A stretch of DNA of 64,000 nucleotides from the NCBI RefSeq assembly GCF_028368855.1, contig NZ_JAQNCY010000003.1, positions 62,001 through 126,000 of the forward strand, in the 5' to 3' direction. Under the pieces are notes generated by a model. The model saw only the letters and a list, made by a program, of their open reading frames with translations, was not told the DNA's origin and made no database searches. Source of the DNA: Leisingera sp. SS27 (GTDB lineage: Bacteria > Pseudomonadota > Alphaproteobacteria > Rhodobacterales > Rhodobacteraceae). Positions 8,370-16,998 of this stretch are shown here, one piece after another. The translations under genes were made by a program, and so were the position numbers. Numbering within the stretch: position 1 is the first letter of the stretch; every line of letters begins with the position of its first letter.

Positions 8370-9557
8370 TCAGTCCTGACCGGGTGAAGATGCGGCCCAC
8401 CAGTCAGCCGGTTTGCGCCGCTCGCCGTGTTTTCCCGCCAGCCGCAACGCCAGTTTGCGCAGCGGGCCAAGCGCCAGTTTCAGCCACAGACGGTGCTTGC
8501 GCCGGGTGTAATCCCGGTTGAAGGGGCAAACCCGCATGCAGATCGCGCAGTCGGAGGCCATCTTGGCCCAGAAGGAGAAGCATTTCTCTGCATCCGAAGT
8601 CCATTTCTTCACCCCCTTGATGGCCGAGACATTGGCGGCCTCCGCCGACGGCGGCCCGTATGGCAGCGCCTTCACCGGGCAGGCATCGGCGCATTTGGTA
8701 CAGATATCGCAGAAGGCCTTCACCCCCTGCGGTTTCGGGGTGTCATGCGCCAGCAGCAGGCTGGTGAAAATCTTGGAAAACCGCAGGCGCGGCCCGAATT
8801 CCGGCGTGATCACCATCTGATTGCGGGCGTATTCGCCAAGGCCGGCCTTCACCGCATAGGGGATCACCAGGCCGGTGTCGTTCATCGACGGCACTGCCTC
8901 GTACCCCAGATTACGGATATAGGCGGCAAGCTGCATCACGATGGCGGCCTCATGGCTGTATTCCCGCCCCGTCGCAGCGCCTGCCAGCGCCGAGGGGTAG
9001 GTGGCAACCAGTTCCTTGTCCATTTCATGGCCCAGCACGATCACGCTGGTCAGCCCTTCAGGCAGATCATGCGGTGCTTCGGATATGTCGCGGGCATCGA
9101 CACGGGCGGTATAAAGCCAGCGTTCATCCAGATCGGTGATCCCGCAGAGATCGGCGCCGAAGAATTTGGCGATGCGTTTCACCTCGGCGGACATCTTTGC
9201 CGGGTCGTCGATCTCCAGGGCATCTTTGGCCACCGGGGTGTCCGGGCGGATGGCGGCCTGAAACCCTTCGCGGATGCCTTCGTGCGCTCGCCGTGAGGAG
9301 ACCACGTCGGAAATCAGCCAGGCCGCATTTCGCAGGGCGAAGTCGCGCTGTGTAAACCCGTCGCCGCGCCGGGGCGCCGCTTCCATCCGGTAGGAGGAGA
9401 AGAATTTCGTTGTGTGCTTGGATTTTACCCGGTCATCCCAGAAGGCGCGGGTAAAGATGTCATTGCGCTGTGAGAAACGCTCGAAATCATCAGTGACTTC
9501 AATTCCTGCGGCTGCATCGCCGTCACGCTGGGGCGGGGTGTTCAGAGGCCAAGGCAT
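8370..9557 (-). CDS. soluble reductive dehalogenase-like (RdhA) Fe-S protein
   Basis: 395 residues. The C-terminal third carries two [4Fe-4S] motifs: Cys283/286/289/293 (CX2CX2CX3CP) and Cys326 with 337/340/344 (CX10CX2CX3CP), the arrangement of corrinoid-dependent reductive dehalogenases. The segment GLGEYARNQMVITPEFGPRLR (about 239-259) matches the corrinoid-binding core of RdhA and of the related queuosine enzyme QueG. There is no twin-arginine signal and no adjacent membrane anchor (rdhB), unlike respiratory dehalogenases. It is probably cytoplasmic, and the substrate is unknown. cobS/cobT at 59-61 kb show that the host makes cobalamin. Confidence 0.85.
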   Translation of the reverse strand: MPWPLNTPPQRDGDAAAGIEVTDDFERFSQRNDIFTRAFWDDRVKSKHTTKFFSSYRMEAAPRRGDGFTQRDFALRNAAWLISDVVSSRRAHEGIREGFQAAIRPDTPVAKDALEIDDPAKMSAEVKRIAKFFGADLCGITDLDERWLYTARVDARDISEAPHDLPEGLTSVIVLGHEMDKELVATYPSALAGAATGREYSHEAAIVMQLAAYIRNLGYEAVPSMNDTGLVIPYAVKAGLGEYARNQMVITPEFGPRLRFSKIFTSLLLAHDTPKPQGVKAFCDICTKCADACPVKALPYGPPSAEAANVSAIKGVKKWTSDAEKCFSFWAKMASDCAICMRVCPFNRDYTRRKHRLWLKLALGPLRKLALRLAGKHGERRKPADWWAASSPGQD

Positions 9558-9612
9558 GGCGGGACGCTAACCATCTGTCCGGATTCCGGCAAGGGCCGCG
9601 GGCGCGCGGCAG

Positions 9613-10488
9613 TCAGCTGAACAGCGAGGTGACCCAGTCCCGCACCATCGTGACCTCAGCGCTGTTGGGGGCCTCGCCGGCGGCGGGCATCAGATAATGC
9701 CCCTGACTCATCGGGATTTCGGTTTTCAGCACTGGTGTCAGCCGACCAAGCGAAAGCGGCAGTTCAGCGTAGCGGCGCATCAGCATGGCTACACCGGCAC
9801 CGGAGGCCGCCATCTCAATCGCAGCCAGTGAGGTATCGACAAACAATGGTGCACTGCGATCCTTGAGCGGCACGCCGGCCTGCTCCGACAAACGCAACCA
9901 ATGGTCCTGGTAGCCGTGTATGTGGATCAAGGTTTGGTCGAGCAGCTGATCCACCGACTGCAGCTGCGCCGCCTGCTGAGGTTCCGCGACCGGTATGACG
10001 CTTTCCGTTGCCAGCAGATGCGCGCGGCGGTCGAACCAGCCGGATGGCCCCAGCCGCAGGTCGATATCGACGTCCTCATCCTGGGTACTGTCGGCCCAGA
10101 CGGCGGAGATCAGCCGGATGCGGATATGCGGGTGCGCCGCGTGAAAGGCCCCCAGCCGCGGCGCCACCCACAGGACCGCGGTGGAAACCGGTGCCCGCAA
10201 GGTTACAGTCCGGGTTTGCGCATGGCCCAGCAGGCCGCGGGTGGAATAGGCGATATCGGTGAGCGCCTGTGCGACCGAGGGATAATAGGCATGGCCCAGC
10301 TGGGTCAGTTCCAGGTGCCGGGCGCGTCGGATGAACAGGGTGATGCCAAAGCTTTTCTCCAGGCTGCGGACCTGGTGGCTGACCGCGGCCTGGGTGAGGC
10401 CCAGTTCATCAGCGGCGGCAGTGAAGCTTTGCAGGCGGGCGGCGGCCTCAAAGGCGCGCAGCCAGACGAGGTTGGGCAGATCAGACAT
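9613..10488 (-). CDS. LysR family transcriptional regulator (GcvA-like)
   Basis: 291 residues. The N-terminal winged helix-turn-helix spans about residues 20-52 (FTAAADELGLTQAAVSHQVRSLEKSFG). The effector domain begins near residue 90 (VTLRAPVSTAVLWVAPRLGAF), typical of the GcvA/AmpR subgroup. It is divergent from the dehydrogenase gene at 10599; the 110-base gap between them is the expected operator site. The neighbour is the obvious regulatory target, but the inducer is unknown. Confidence 0.92.
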   Translation of the reverse strand: MSDLPNLVWLRAFEAAARLQSFTAAADELGLTQAAVSHQVRSLEKSFGITLFIRRARHLELTQLGHAYYPSVAQALTDIAYSTRGLLGHAQTRTVTLRAPVSTAVLWVAPRLGAFHAAHPHIRIRLISAVWADSTQDEDVDIDLRLGPSGWFDRRAHLLATESVIPVAEPQQAAQLQSVDQLLDQTLIHIHGYQDHWLRLSEQAGVPLKDRSAPLFVDTSLAAIEMAASGAGVAMLMRRYAELPLSLGRLTPVLKTEIPMSQGHYLMPAAGEAPNSAEVTMVRDWVTSLFS

Positions 10489-10598
10489 TTGCGTTGCAAA
10501 ATTTCTTAGGGTCAGTTCGCGTTATTATTCGTTTTTCTTTTGGCTCAGGTCAAGCTAGCCCTTTTGCAAGCGATTACCCCCGGGAGGAGAAACGGGAC

Positions 10599-11567
10599 AT
10601 GAAAACGGAAATGAAGATCGGCTTCATCGGCCTGGGCAATGTTGGCGGCAAGCTGGCGGGCAGCCTGGTGCGCAACGGGCTGGATGTGGCTGTGCACGAC
10701 CTGGACGCGGCGCTGGTTGGAAAATTCGTGGCGCGCGGTGCCAAGGCTGGCGGCAGCCCCGCGCAAATGATGCAGGACTGCGATGCGGTGATCACATGCC
10801 TGCCCAGCCCGGCGGCTTCGGACGCGGTGGTGACCGAAATGCTGCCGCATGTGAAACCCGGCAAGGTCTGGATGGAAATGTCCACCACCGACGTGGCGGA
10901 GGTGAAGCGCCTCGGTGCCTTGGTTGTAGAACGCGGCGGTGAGCCGGTCGATTGCCCGGTCTCCGGCGGCTGCCATCGGGCCGACACCGGCAATATCTCG
11001 ATCTATGCCGGTTGCGAGCGCGCCACTTTCGACCGTATCCTGCCGATCCTGACCACCATGGGCCGCCGCATCCTGCATGTGGGTGAGATCGGCAATTCCT
11101 CGACCCTGAAGGTGATGACCAACTACCTGGCCAACCTGAACCTGCTGGCAGTCATGGAAGCGCTGACAGTGATGAAGGCCTGCGGCATGGATCTGGGCAT
11201 GACATTCGAGGCAATCTCGATGTCCTCGGGCACCTCCTTTGCGCATGAGACCGAAAGCCAGCTGATCCTGTCCGGCTCGCGCGATGTGAACTTCACCATG
11301 GATCTGGTGATGAAGGACATCGGATTGTTCCAGACCCTGGCCGACCGCCACAACGTGCCGCTGGAATTGTCGCCCCTTATGATCGAGATGATGAAGGACG
11401 GGCAGCGCCGCTACGGCGAACGGGCGCAGTCGGACCGGATGATCGAGCGGCTGGAGGAAGCAACCGGCCTGTCGATCACTGCGCCGGGTTTCCCGCAGGA
11501 ACTGATCGACGACGAGCCGGAAGAGCCGGGCTACGAGGTAGTCGTGCGCCGCGCTGCTGCGGAATAA
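10599..11567 (+). CDS. NAD-dependent beta-hydroxyacid dehydrogenase (HIBADH/6PGDH superfamily)
   Basis: 322 residues from the ATG after GGAGGAG. The N-terminal Rossmann motif GFIGLGNVGGKLAGSL is followed by the superfamily signature DCPVSGGCHRADTGN. The catalytic lysine region is SSTLKVMTNYLANL, with a helical C-terminal domain. Such enzymes oxidise 3-hydroxyisobutyrate, tartronate semialdehyde and similar acids; the substrate cannot be fixed from sequence. An acidic tail (DDEPEEPG) is unusual. It is divergently transcribed from a LysR regulator and ends at a strong terminator. Confidence 0.88.
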   Translation: MKTEMKIGFIGLGNVGGKLAGSLVRNGLDVAVHDLDAALVGKFVARGAKAGGSPAQMMQDCDAVITCLPSPAASDAVVTEMLPHVKPGKVWMEMSTTDVAEVKRLGALVVERGGEPVDCPVSGGCHRADTGNISIYAGCERATFDRILPILTTMGRRILHVGEIGNSSTLKVMTNYLANLNLLAVMEALTVMKACGMDLGMTFEAISMSSGTSFAHETESQLILSGSRDVNFTMDLVMKDIGLFQTLADRHNVPLELSPLMIEMMKDGQRRYGERAQSDRMIERLEEATGLSITAPGFPQELIDDEPEEPGYEVVVRRAAAE

Positions 11568-11595
11568 GTTTCCCCAAAACAGCACGGCTGCGGTC

Positions 11596-11627
11596 AGCCC
11601 CCGGTGCGCCGGGGGCTGTTTTCTTTT
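11596..11627 (+). terminator. rho-independent terminator
   Basis: A perfect 9-bp stem (11596-11604 with 11609-11617), a 4-base loop and a T-rich tail follow the dehydrogenase stop. Confidence 0.85.
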
Positions 11628-11672
11628 GCGGATCCGGTCTATGCCCGGCAGAGCAGCAAAGGGGAGCAGCGG

Positions 11673-12149
11673 ATGAGCAAGGAAGTTCTGGCCACAATCG
11701 AGGCCTCGGCCAGCCGGCGTGTGATGGGAACGGTGATGCTGGGCTTGACCGGCTGCCTGCTGGTCTATGTCGCCTTTGCGGCGCCGCCTTCGCCGGCCTG
11801 GCTGCTGTTCCTATTGGTGGTTGGGGCAGGGGCCCTGTGGCTGGCCGTCCGGATGTGGCAGGCTACTGTTCACAGGATTGAGCTCACGCCGGAAGAGCTG
11901 CGCTGCTCTGACGGGCAAGTGATCGCGCGGGTAGAGGATATCGAAGCCATCGACCGCGGCTTCTTTGCCTTCAAGCCGTCCAACGGCTTTTTGGTCCGAA
12001 CCGGCACCCAAGGCAGCCGGGCCTGGATGCCAGGGTTGTGGTGGCGGTCCGGCCGGCGGATCGGCATTGGCGGGGTGACGCCCGGATCGCAGGGCAAGGC
12101 CATGTCAGAAATTTTGGCCGCGATGCTGGTGCAACGCGGCCAAAGCTGA
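11673..12149 (+). CDS. hypothetical membrane protein with two TM helices
   Basis: 158 residues from the ATG preceded by GGGGAG. Two adjacent hydrophobic segments (about residues 22-40 and 44-62) form a membrane hairpin. The rest is soluble and contains a beta-rich stretch (IELTPEELRCSDGQVIARVEDIEAIDRG) resembling the PH-like domains found after paired TM helices in small bacterial membrane proteins. Function unknown. It stands alone, convergent with the Tad-like genes. Confidence 0.7.
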   Translation: MSKEVLATIEASASRRVMGTVMLGLTGCLLVYVAFAAPPSPAWLLFLLVVGAGALWLAVRMWQATVHRIELTPEELRCSDGQVIARVEDIEAIDRGFFAFKPSNGFLVRTGTQGSRAWMPGLWWRSGRRIGIGGVTPGSQGKAMSEILAAMLVQRGQS

Positions 12150-12169
12150 TTGATTGATCCGTTAACTGA

Positions 12170-12799
12170 TCAGGCCGGCGGCGAAACCTTTTCGGCGTCG
12201 TCGTTGTGGTTGTTGCCATTGCCCTTGTCCTCGAGGAAGACAACCTGAGGTGCAAAGCGCGGGCGGGTGAACACGAAGTTCTGAACATCCAGAAGCGGCA
12301 GGCCGATGTTGAAGGCCGGGGTCACTTCGTTCCAGGTTTCCACCACGATCACGCGTTCCTGGTCGTACATCGCAGGCAGTTTGTCCTCGGCTTCGGCGAT
12401 AGAGCCATCGTCCCATTCCGTGAAGGTAGAGCCGCGGACTTTTGACCAGTCGACATAGTAGCTCTGATCGCCCTCATCCCAGCGAACGACAGTGATACGG
12501 GTCGACAGGGAGGTGTCGCCGCGCACCAGCTCCGTTGCCAGCGCGTGCATGCTGTCGATGTAGGTCTCGTTCACATAATTGGTCTCGCGCGAGATCAGGT
12601 CAGAGACCGTGTAGGCCGCTTTCAGGTTGACGTTCTCCTGGCGGAAGGCGTCGAAGAACGTATAGATCGCGGCGAACATGAACATCAGCAGCGGCGCATA
12701 GATGGCGAACTCCATCGAAACGCTGCCCTTGGTGTTTTCCACGAAGCCGCGCAGCGGTCGCGGAGTCCGGTTGGAAAGGCGGGAAATAAGCGTCAGCAT
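12170..12799 (-). CDS. TadE/TadG-like pilus assembly protein
   Basis: 209 residues from the ATG at 12799, whose GAGGTAA ribosome-binding site contains the stop codon of the preceding gene, so the two are coupled. After a basic N-terminus comes the TadE-type segment KGSVSMEFAIYAPLLMFMFAAIYTF (about residues 24-48), a pseudopilin-like helix with a Glu after SM. The remainder is periplasmic and ends in an Asn/His/Asp-rich tail. It is the third gene of a three-gene unit with no secretion ATPase nearby. Confidence 0.8.
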   Translation of the reverse strand: MLTLISRLSNRTPRPLRGFVENTKGSVSMEFAIYAPLLMFMFAAIYTFFDAFRQENVNLKAAYTVSDLISRETNYVNETYIDSMHALATELVRGDTSLSTRITVVRWDEGDQSYYVDWSKVRGSTFTEWDDGSIAEAEDKLPAMYDQERVIVVETWNEVTPAFNIGLPLLDVQNFVFTRPRFAPQVVFLEDKGNGNNHNDDAEKVSPPA

Positions 12800-12803
12800 G
12801 GCG

Positions 12804-13340
12804 TTACCTCGGTTCCTGGACAAAGGCAGAAGATGCAATCAGCTGAATGCGGCCGTCTTCGTCCTGTGCAATATGGGAGGCAAGCCCCCAGCTCGGGAAA
12901 ATCGGATTGAACTTCATGCAGGCCCGCAGGAACATCAGTTCGTTGGACTGGCCGTTTTCAAAGCTGCGCACGGGCTGAACGTCGTCAATCACGTCGATAC
13001 AATCCGGCGTCGGATCAATCTCAGCCATATTGAACGGGTCCAGGCGGATCATCTCCAGCCGCAGCGAGTCCGAGCAGTTGCTGATGAAGCCTGAGCGGGC
13101 GCAGATCGCGTCGCGCAGCTGATCGTGCTGCAGGTCGGCGCCGGTGCTGAGGCGGATGTCGCGGACAGTCTGATCCACGGCGCGCTCCAGCTGGGAATGG
13201 CGCAGGTTGATGATGCCGAGTTCGACCGTGGCCAGCAGGATCATCAGGAAGGCTGGAACGATGATGGCAAATTCCATTGTTGCATTGCCATCCTCACGGT
13301 GCCGGAACCGGCGCAGGGCGGTTTGGATACGGTGTGTCAT
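12804..13340 (-). CDS. TadE-like pseudopilin protein
   Basis: 178 residues. The N-terminus has the clear TadE signature: a short basic leader, then EDGNATMEFAIIVPAFLMIL (about residues 16-35), in which the Glu in MEFA is conserved. The downstream part contains four Cys that could form periplasmic disulfides. Its ATG overlaps the stop of the vWA gene by four bases, and its own stop abuts the next gene, so all three are one translationally coupled unit. Confidence 0.85.
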   Translation of the reverse strand: MTHRIQTALRRFRHREDGNATMEFAIIVPAFLMILLATVELGIINLRHSQLERAVDQTVRDIRLSTGADLQHDQLRDAICARSGFISNCSDSLRLEMIRLDPFNMAEIDPTPDCIDVIDDVQPVRSFENGQSNELMFLRACMKFNPIFPSWGLASHIAQDEDGRIQLIASSAFVQEPR

Positions 13341-14962
13341 TGGGTGAGCCTCAGCTGACGGATGGAAGTCGCAATTGACGAGAAGGCGTCGGTGATCTCC
13401 AGGCCATCCACGTCAAAGAAGTGGGCGGGGGAGCTGGCGCAGTCCTCGAGGACCTTGATGCCGCCGGACGGGGCTTCGAAGCCGACCGAGTAGACGATAA
13501 CACCCTGATCCTTAGTGATGTCGCAGATGTGCTTGGTGTGCTGGTCCTTGGCGACACGATTATGGAAGTACCGGCCAGCGTGGAACCAGTCGGCCCAGGC
13601 GCTGCTGCTGAACTCGTAGACGTATTTCGCAATCCAGGCCAGCGAGGCGCGGGCGTGCAGCTCCGGATAGGTCAGGCGGGAGGATGTGCCTTCCTCAGTG
13701 TGGGTCGTGCAACCGTTATAGTCGCAAGTCTGGTATGTGCCTTCACCGTAGGGGTGGTCTTCCCAGCGGTTCAGATGCTCCCAATAGTAGTTCTTGGTGC
13801 CGTTAGAGTGATAAACCGAGTAGCTGTCCGAAGTGGGGTTGTACCACACGTCGGAGTCGCCTTCCCGCCGGGACGGATTGACCATATACTGATTGGTGTT
13901 CTGGCCGTCGGACATCAGCACGATGATCTTCAGCGTGTCGCCGCTGCCATAGTCAGTGGGCCGGTCCACGAAGGATGCATCGATTACACCGTCGGCGATC
14001 AGGTCGTTCACAACCGGACGTGCAGTTGGGTCGAGCAAAGCGCTGCCCCACTTCATGCCAATGTCGATAGAGGTGTTGCCGCTTGCAGTCAGCTTGTCGA
14101 TATGCTCATGCAGCAACGTTGCATTGTTGGTCAGAGGCAGGATCTGGGAGCCGTCCCTAGTCGGGCAGACAGGCGTGGAGATCATGTTCTCCGAATAGGT
14201 GAACGTGTCGAAATGGGCCGTGCGCTCAAGGTTTTCATCGCGAGGCAGCGTGTGTTTGCTGAACTGATCCTTGATGAAGTTCACGCAGTGAGAATAGTTA
14301 TGCTCCTGGGTGACGTTGGTGTACTGGCTCAGCAGCTCTTCCCCCACATTCACCTGTGTGGCGTAGGGGATGATCGAGATCGACAGGTTATCGATATCGG
14401 TGTTCTGAGTGATCTGATCCACAAAGCTGTGCGCGGCGGCCTTCAGGTTGACCAGCCGGTTGTTGCGGGACATCGAACCGGAAATGTCGAGCACCATGGA
14501 GATTTCGACAGCGCCGATGGTCTCTTCGGCCCGGGAGTTCGCGTAAACCGGAAGGTCGCCGACGCCGGCAAACTTCAGCAAATGTGCCGGGAAGGTAGCA
14601 TTGATCGTGCTTTCAACGCTTTTATAGCCCAGTGACTGTTCCACGTCCGGCTCGCTGTAATAGTCGGCGAGCCCGGCCTTGGTCAGGTATTCCTGAACAA
14701 CTGTTGCTGGATCCTGCTGCTGATCAAGGTCGGCAGCTGCGAGAACGGCACGGTCCAGCGTGTACTGCAGCGTGGTGCGATCGCGCTCCATCCGCATCAG
14801 GTCAACGCCCATACCGCCAGCAGCCAGCATGAGGAGGAGCGTGATAATCATCGGTTTCGCCAGAACGCCATCCTCTTCCCGCAGGAAGCCTTTGACCTTT
14901 TCCCGGCAGCGCAGAAAGAGCGGATTGCTCAGCGCAGTTGAATTCTTGTGGTGCTTACTCAT
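13337..14962 (-). CDS. TadG-like protein with von Willebrand A domain
   Basis: 541 residues. A cytoplasmic start is followed by one membrane helix (about 37-53) and a TadG-type segment with Val/Asp/Met. The vWA domain begins near residue 152, and its MIDAS metal site DISGSMS is at 159-165; a second motif, VLMSDGQNT, lies near 345. Several Cys and Tyr/Asn-rich inserts suggest an extracellular or periplasmic adhesive role. TadG proteins of this class are associated with Flp pili. First gene of the three-gene unit. Confidence 0.87.
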   Translation of the reverse strand: MSKHHKNSTALSNPLFLRCREKVKGFLREEDGVLAKPMIITLLLMLAAGGMGVDLMRMERDRTTLQYTLDRAVLAAADLDQQQDPATVVQEYLTKAGLADYYSEPDVEQSLGYKSVESTINATFPAHLLKFAGVGDLPVYANSRAEETIGAVEISMVLDISGSMSRNNRLVNLKAAAHSFVDQITQNTDIDNLSISIIPYATQVNVGEELLSQYTNVTQEHNYSHCVNFIKDQFSKHTLPRDENLERTAHFDTFTYSENMISTPVCPTRDGSQILPLTNNATLLHEHIDKLTASGNTSIDIGMKWGSALLDPTARPVVNDLIADGVIDASFVDRPTDYGSGDTLKIIVLMSDGQNTNQYMVNPSRREGDSDVWYNPTSDSYSVYHSNGTKNYYWEHLNRWEDHPYGEGTYQTCDYNGCTTHTEEGTSSRLTYPELHARASLAWIAKYVYEFSSSAWADWFHAGRYFHNRVAKDQHTKHICDITKDQGVIVYSVGFEAPSGGIKVLEDCASSPAHFFDVDGLEITDAFSSIATSIRQLRLTQ

Positions 14963-15299
14963 TTAAATACCCCCTTCCGGCTGGGGAACGGGCCAGCTCG
15001 GCTTCTGCAGCGGAATTCCATTAATTAATGCTTGGTAAAGTGGGCGGAAATGGGGCGGAAATTGGCCGAAAACTCTCCCATTGTTGCGGCTTCGAATGCC
15101 AATCCTGCGCAATTCGGCAGGGTTGTGGTCCGGGGTGGGACAATCGCTCTTTGGGTAGTGGCGAATCGCTCGCCGCATGCCGGGAATTGATTCTTTTTGG
15201 CCGCAAATGGTCAAAAAGGTCGCACTCCTTAATCATCTCTGCATAGAGTGTCAGCATCATCGGCAGCGAGTCGATGTTTGAGTACGGAGAACTTTTTTC
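14963..15299. other. divergent intergenic region between tadG-like gene and gdhA
   Basis: 337 bases without a supported gene. It must hold the promoters of both flanking units. Two candidate sites are visible: a perfect palindrome CATTAATTAATG at 15019-15030, and a direct repeat GGCGGAAAT at 15043-15051 and 15054-15062 (period 11, one helical turn). Both lie nearer the Tad-like side. No riboswitch or tRNA was found. Confidence 0.5.
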
Positions 15300-16730
15300 A
15301 TGAGCAGCCGCACAGAGCCGAGCTTCCGCGAAAGCGTGGACCTGATGTTTAACCGGGCCGTCAAACTGATGGACCTGCCGCCCGGGCTGGAGGAGAAGAT
15401 CAGGGTTTGCAACGCAACCTACACGGTGCGTTTCGGGGTGCGCCTGCGCGGCGCCATGCATACGTTTACAGGCTACCGTTCGGTGCATTCCGAGCATATG
15501 GAACCTGTGAAGGGCGGCATCCGCTATGCAACCGGCGTGAATCAGGACGAGGTGGAGGCGCTGGCGGCGCTGATGACCTACAAATGCGCCCTTGTTGAGG
15601 CACCGTTCGGCGGCTCCAAAGGCGGTTTGTGCATTGATCCGCGCGAATATGAGGAGCATGAGCTGGAGCTGATCACCCGCCGCTTTGCCTATGAGCTGGC
15701 CAAGCGCGACCTGATCCACCCTTCGCAGAACGTGCCTGCGCCTGACATGGGCACTGGCGAGCGTGAAATGGCCTGGATCGCAGACCAATACGCGCGGATG
15801 AATACGACCGACATCAACGCCAAGGCCTGTGTGACCGGCAAGCCGCTGAATGCCGGCGGCATTTCGGGCCGGGTCGAGGCAACCGGCCGCGGCGTGCAGT
15901 ATGCACTGCAGGAATTCTTCCGCCATGAGGAAGACAAGGCCGCTGCAGGCCTATCAGGCAAGCTGGATGGCAAGCGGGTTGTTGTTCAGGGCCTGGGCAA
16001 CGTGGGCTACCACGCTGCCAAGTTCCTGTCCGAGGAAGATGGCTCGCGCATTATCGGCATCATCGAACGCGATGGCGGGTTGTTCAATGCTGACGGGCTG
16101 GATGTCGAGGCGGTGCGCAACTGGATCGTGAAACACGATGGCGTATCCGGTTACCCTGATGCTCAGTTCCTGGAAAACGGTGCTGCGCTCCTGGAAGAGG
16201 AGTGTGACATTCTGATCCCGGCGGCTTTGGAGGGCGTGATCAACCTGTCCAATGCGGAGCGCGTTAAGGCGCCGCTGATCATCGAAGCTGCCAACGGGCC
16301 GGTGACTGCCGGTGCGGATGAAATTCTGCGAAAGAAAGGCTGTGTGATCATTCCGGACATGTATGCCAACGCGGGCGGTGTGACGGTTTCGTACTTCGAG
16401 TGGGTGAAGAACCTCAGCCACATCCGGTTCGGCCGCATGCAGCGCCGCCAGGAAGAGGCGCGCCATCAGCTGGTGATTGACGAGCTGCAGCGCCTGGATG
16501 ACGTGATGGGCAACACCTGGTCAATGTCGCCGGACTTCAAGGATAAGTACCTGAAGGGCGCGGGTGAGCTGGAACTGGTGCGCTCCGGCCTGGATGACAC
16601 GATGCGGGCTGCCTATCAGTCGATGCGCGAAGTCTGGCACAGCCGTGATGACGTGACCGACCTGCGCACCGCCGCTTATCTGGTGTCAATCGACAAGGTC
16701 GCCAAGAGTTACCACGCCAAGGGTCTCTGA
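15300..16730 (+). CDS. gdhA: Glu/Leu/Phe/Val family dehydrogenase, probably glutamate dehydrogenase
   Basis: 476 residues. It interconverts glutamate with 2-oxoglutarate and ammonia. The substrate site is seen in PVKGGIRY (about 65-72) and in the catalytic Lys segment EAPFGGSKGG (about 100-109). The NAD(P)-binding fold carries VQGLGNVGYHAAKF (about 229-242). The C-terminus is about 40 residues longer than the shortest family members, which is common in Proteobacteria. It is monocistronic with a strong terminator. Cofactor preference cannot be decided here. Confidence 0.9.
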   Translation: MSSRTEPSFRESVDLMFNRAVKLMDLPPGLEEKIRVCNATYTVRFGVRLRGAMHTFTGYRSVHSEHMEPVKGGIRYATGVNQDEVEALAALMTYKCALVEAPFGGSKGGLCIDPREYEEHELELITRRFAYELAKRDLIHPSQNVPAPDMGTGEREMAWIADQYARMNTTDINAKACVTGKPLNAGGISGRVEATGRGVQYALQEFFRHEEDKAAAGLSGKLDGKRVVVQGLGNVGYHAAKFLSEEDGSRIIGIIERDGGLFNADGLDVEAVRNWIVKHDGVSGYPDAQFLENGAALLEEECDILIPAALEGVINLSNAERVKAPLIIEAANGPVTAGADEILRKKGCVIIPDMYANAGGVTVSYFEWVKNLSHIRFGRMQRRQEEARHQLVIDELQRLDDVMGNTWSMSPDFKDKYLKGAGELELVRSGLDDTMRAAYQSMREVWHSRDDVTDLRTAAYLVSIDKVAKSYHAKGL

Positions 16731-16759
16731 GAGGTACCCGAAGCGGAAGATGATGGACG

Positions 16760-16797
16760 GGGCGGAGAGGAAACTCTCCGCCCTGTTTCGTTGCCTT
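16760..16797 (+). terminator. gdhA terminator
   Basis: A perfect 10-bp stem with a GAAA tetraloop (16760-16769 with 16774-16783) and a moderately T-rich tail, 30 bases after the gdhA stop. Confidence 0.7.
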
Positions 16798-16998
16798 TGA
16801 CCTGCAATACGTCACCTGCCGTCGCAATTGGTACTAGACACAAGTGAATAGTTCGTGTGTTTTGCGGCAAGGCCATGCTGAAGTGCCGCAACTTGAGCCT
16901 TGGGGCTAGGAGCCGCACGCGAAAGCGGGTAGCAATGCGGCCAAAGCCCGGACCGGAATTTTCCGGGTGGCAGAAGTGATTTGACGGGGAGGGACGAC

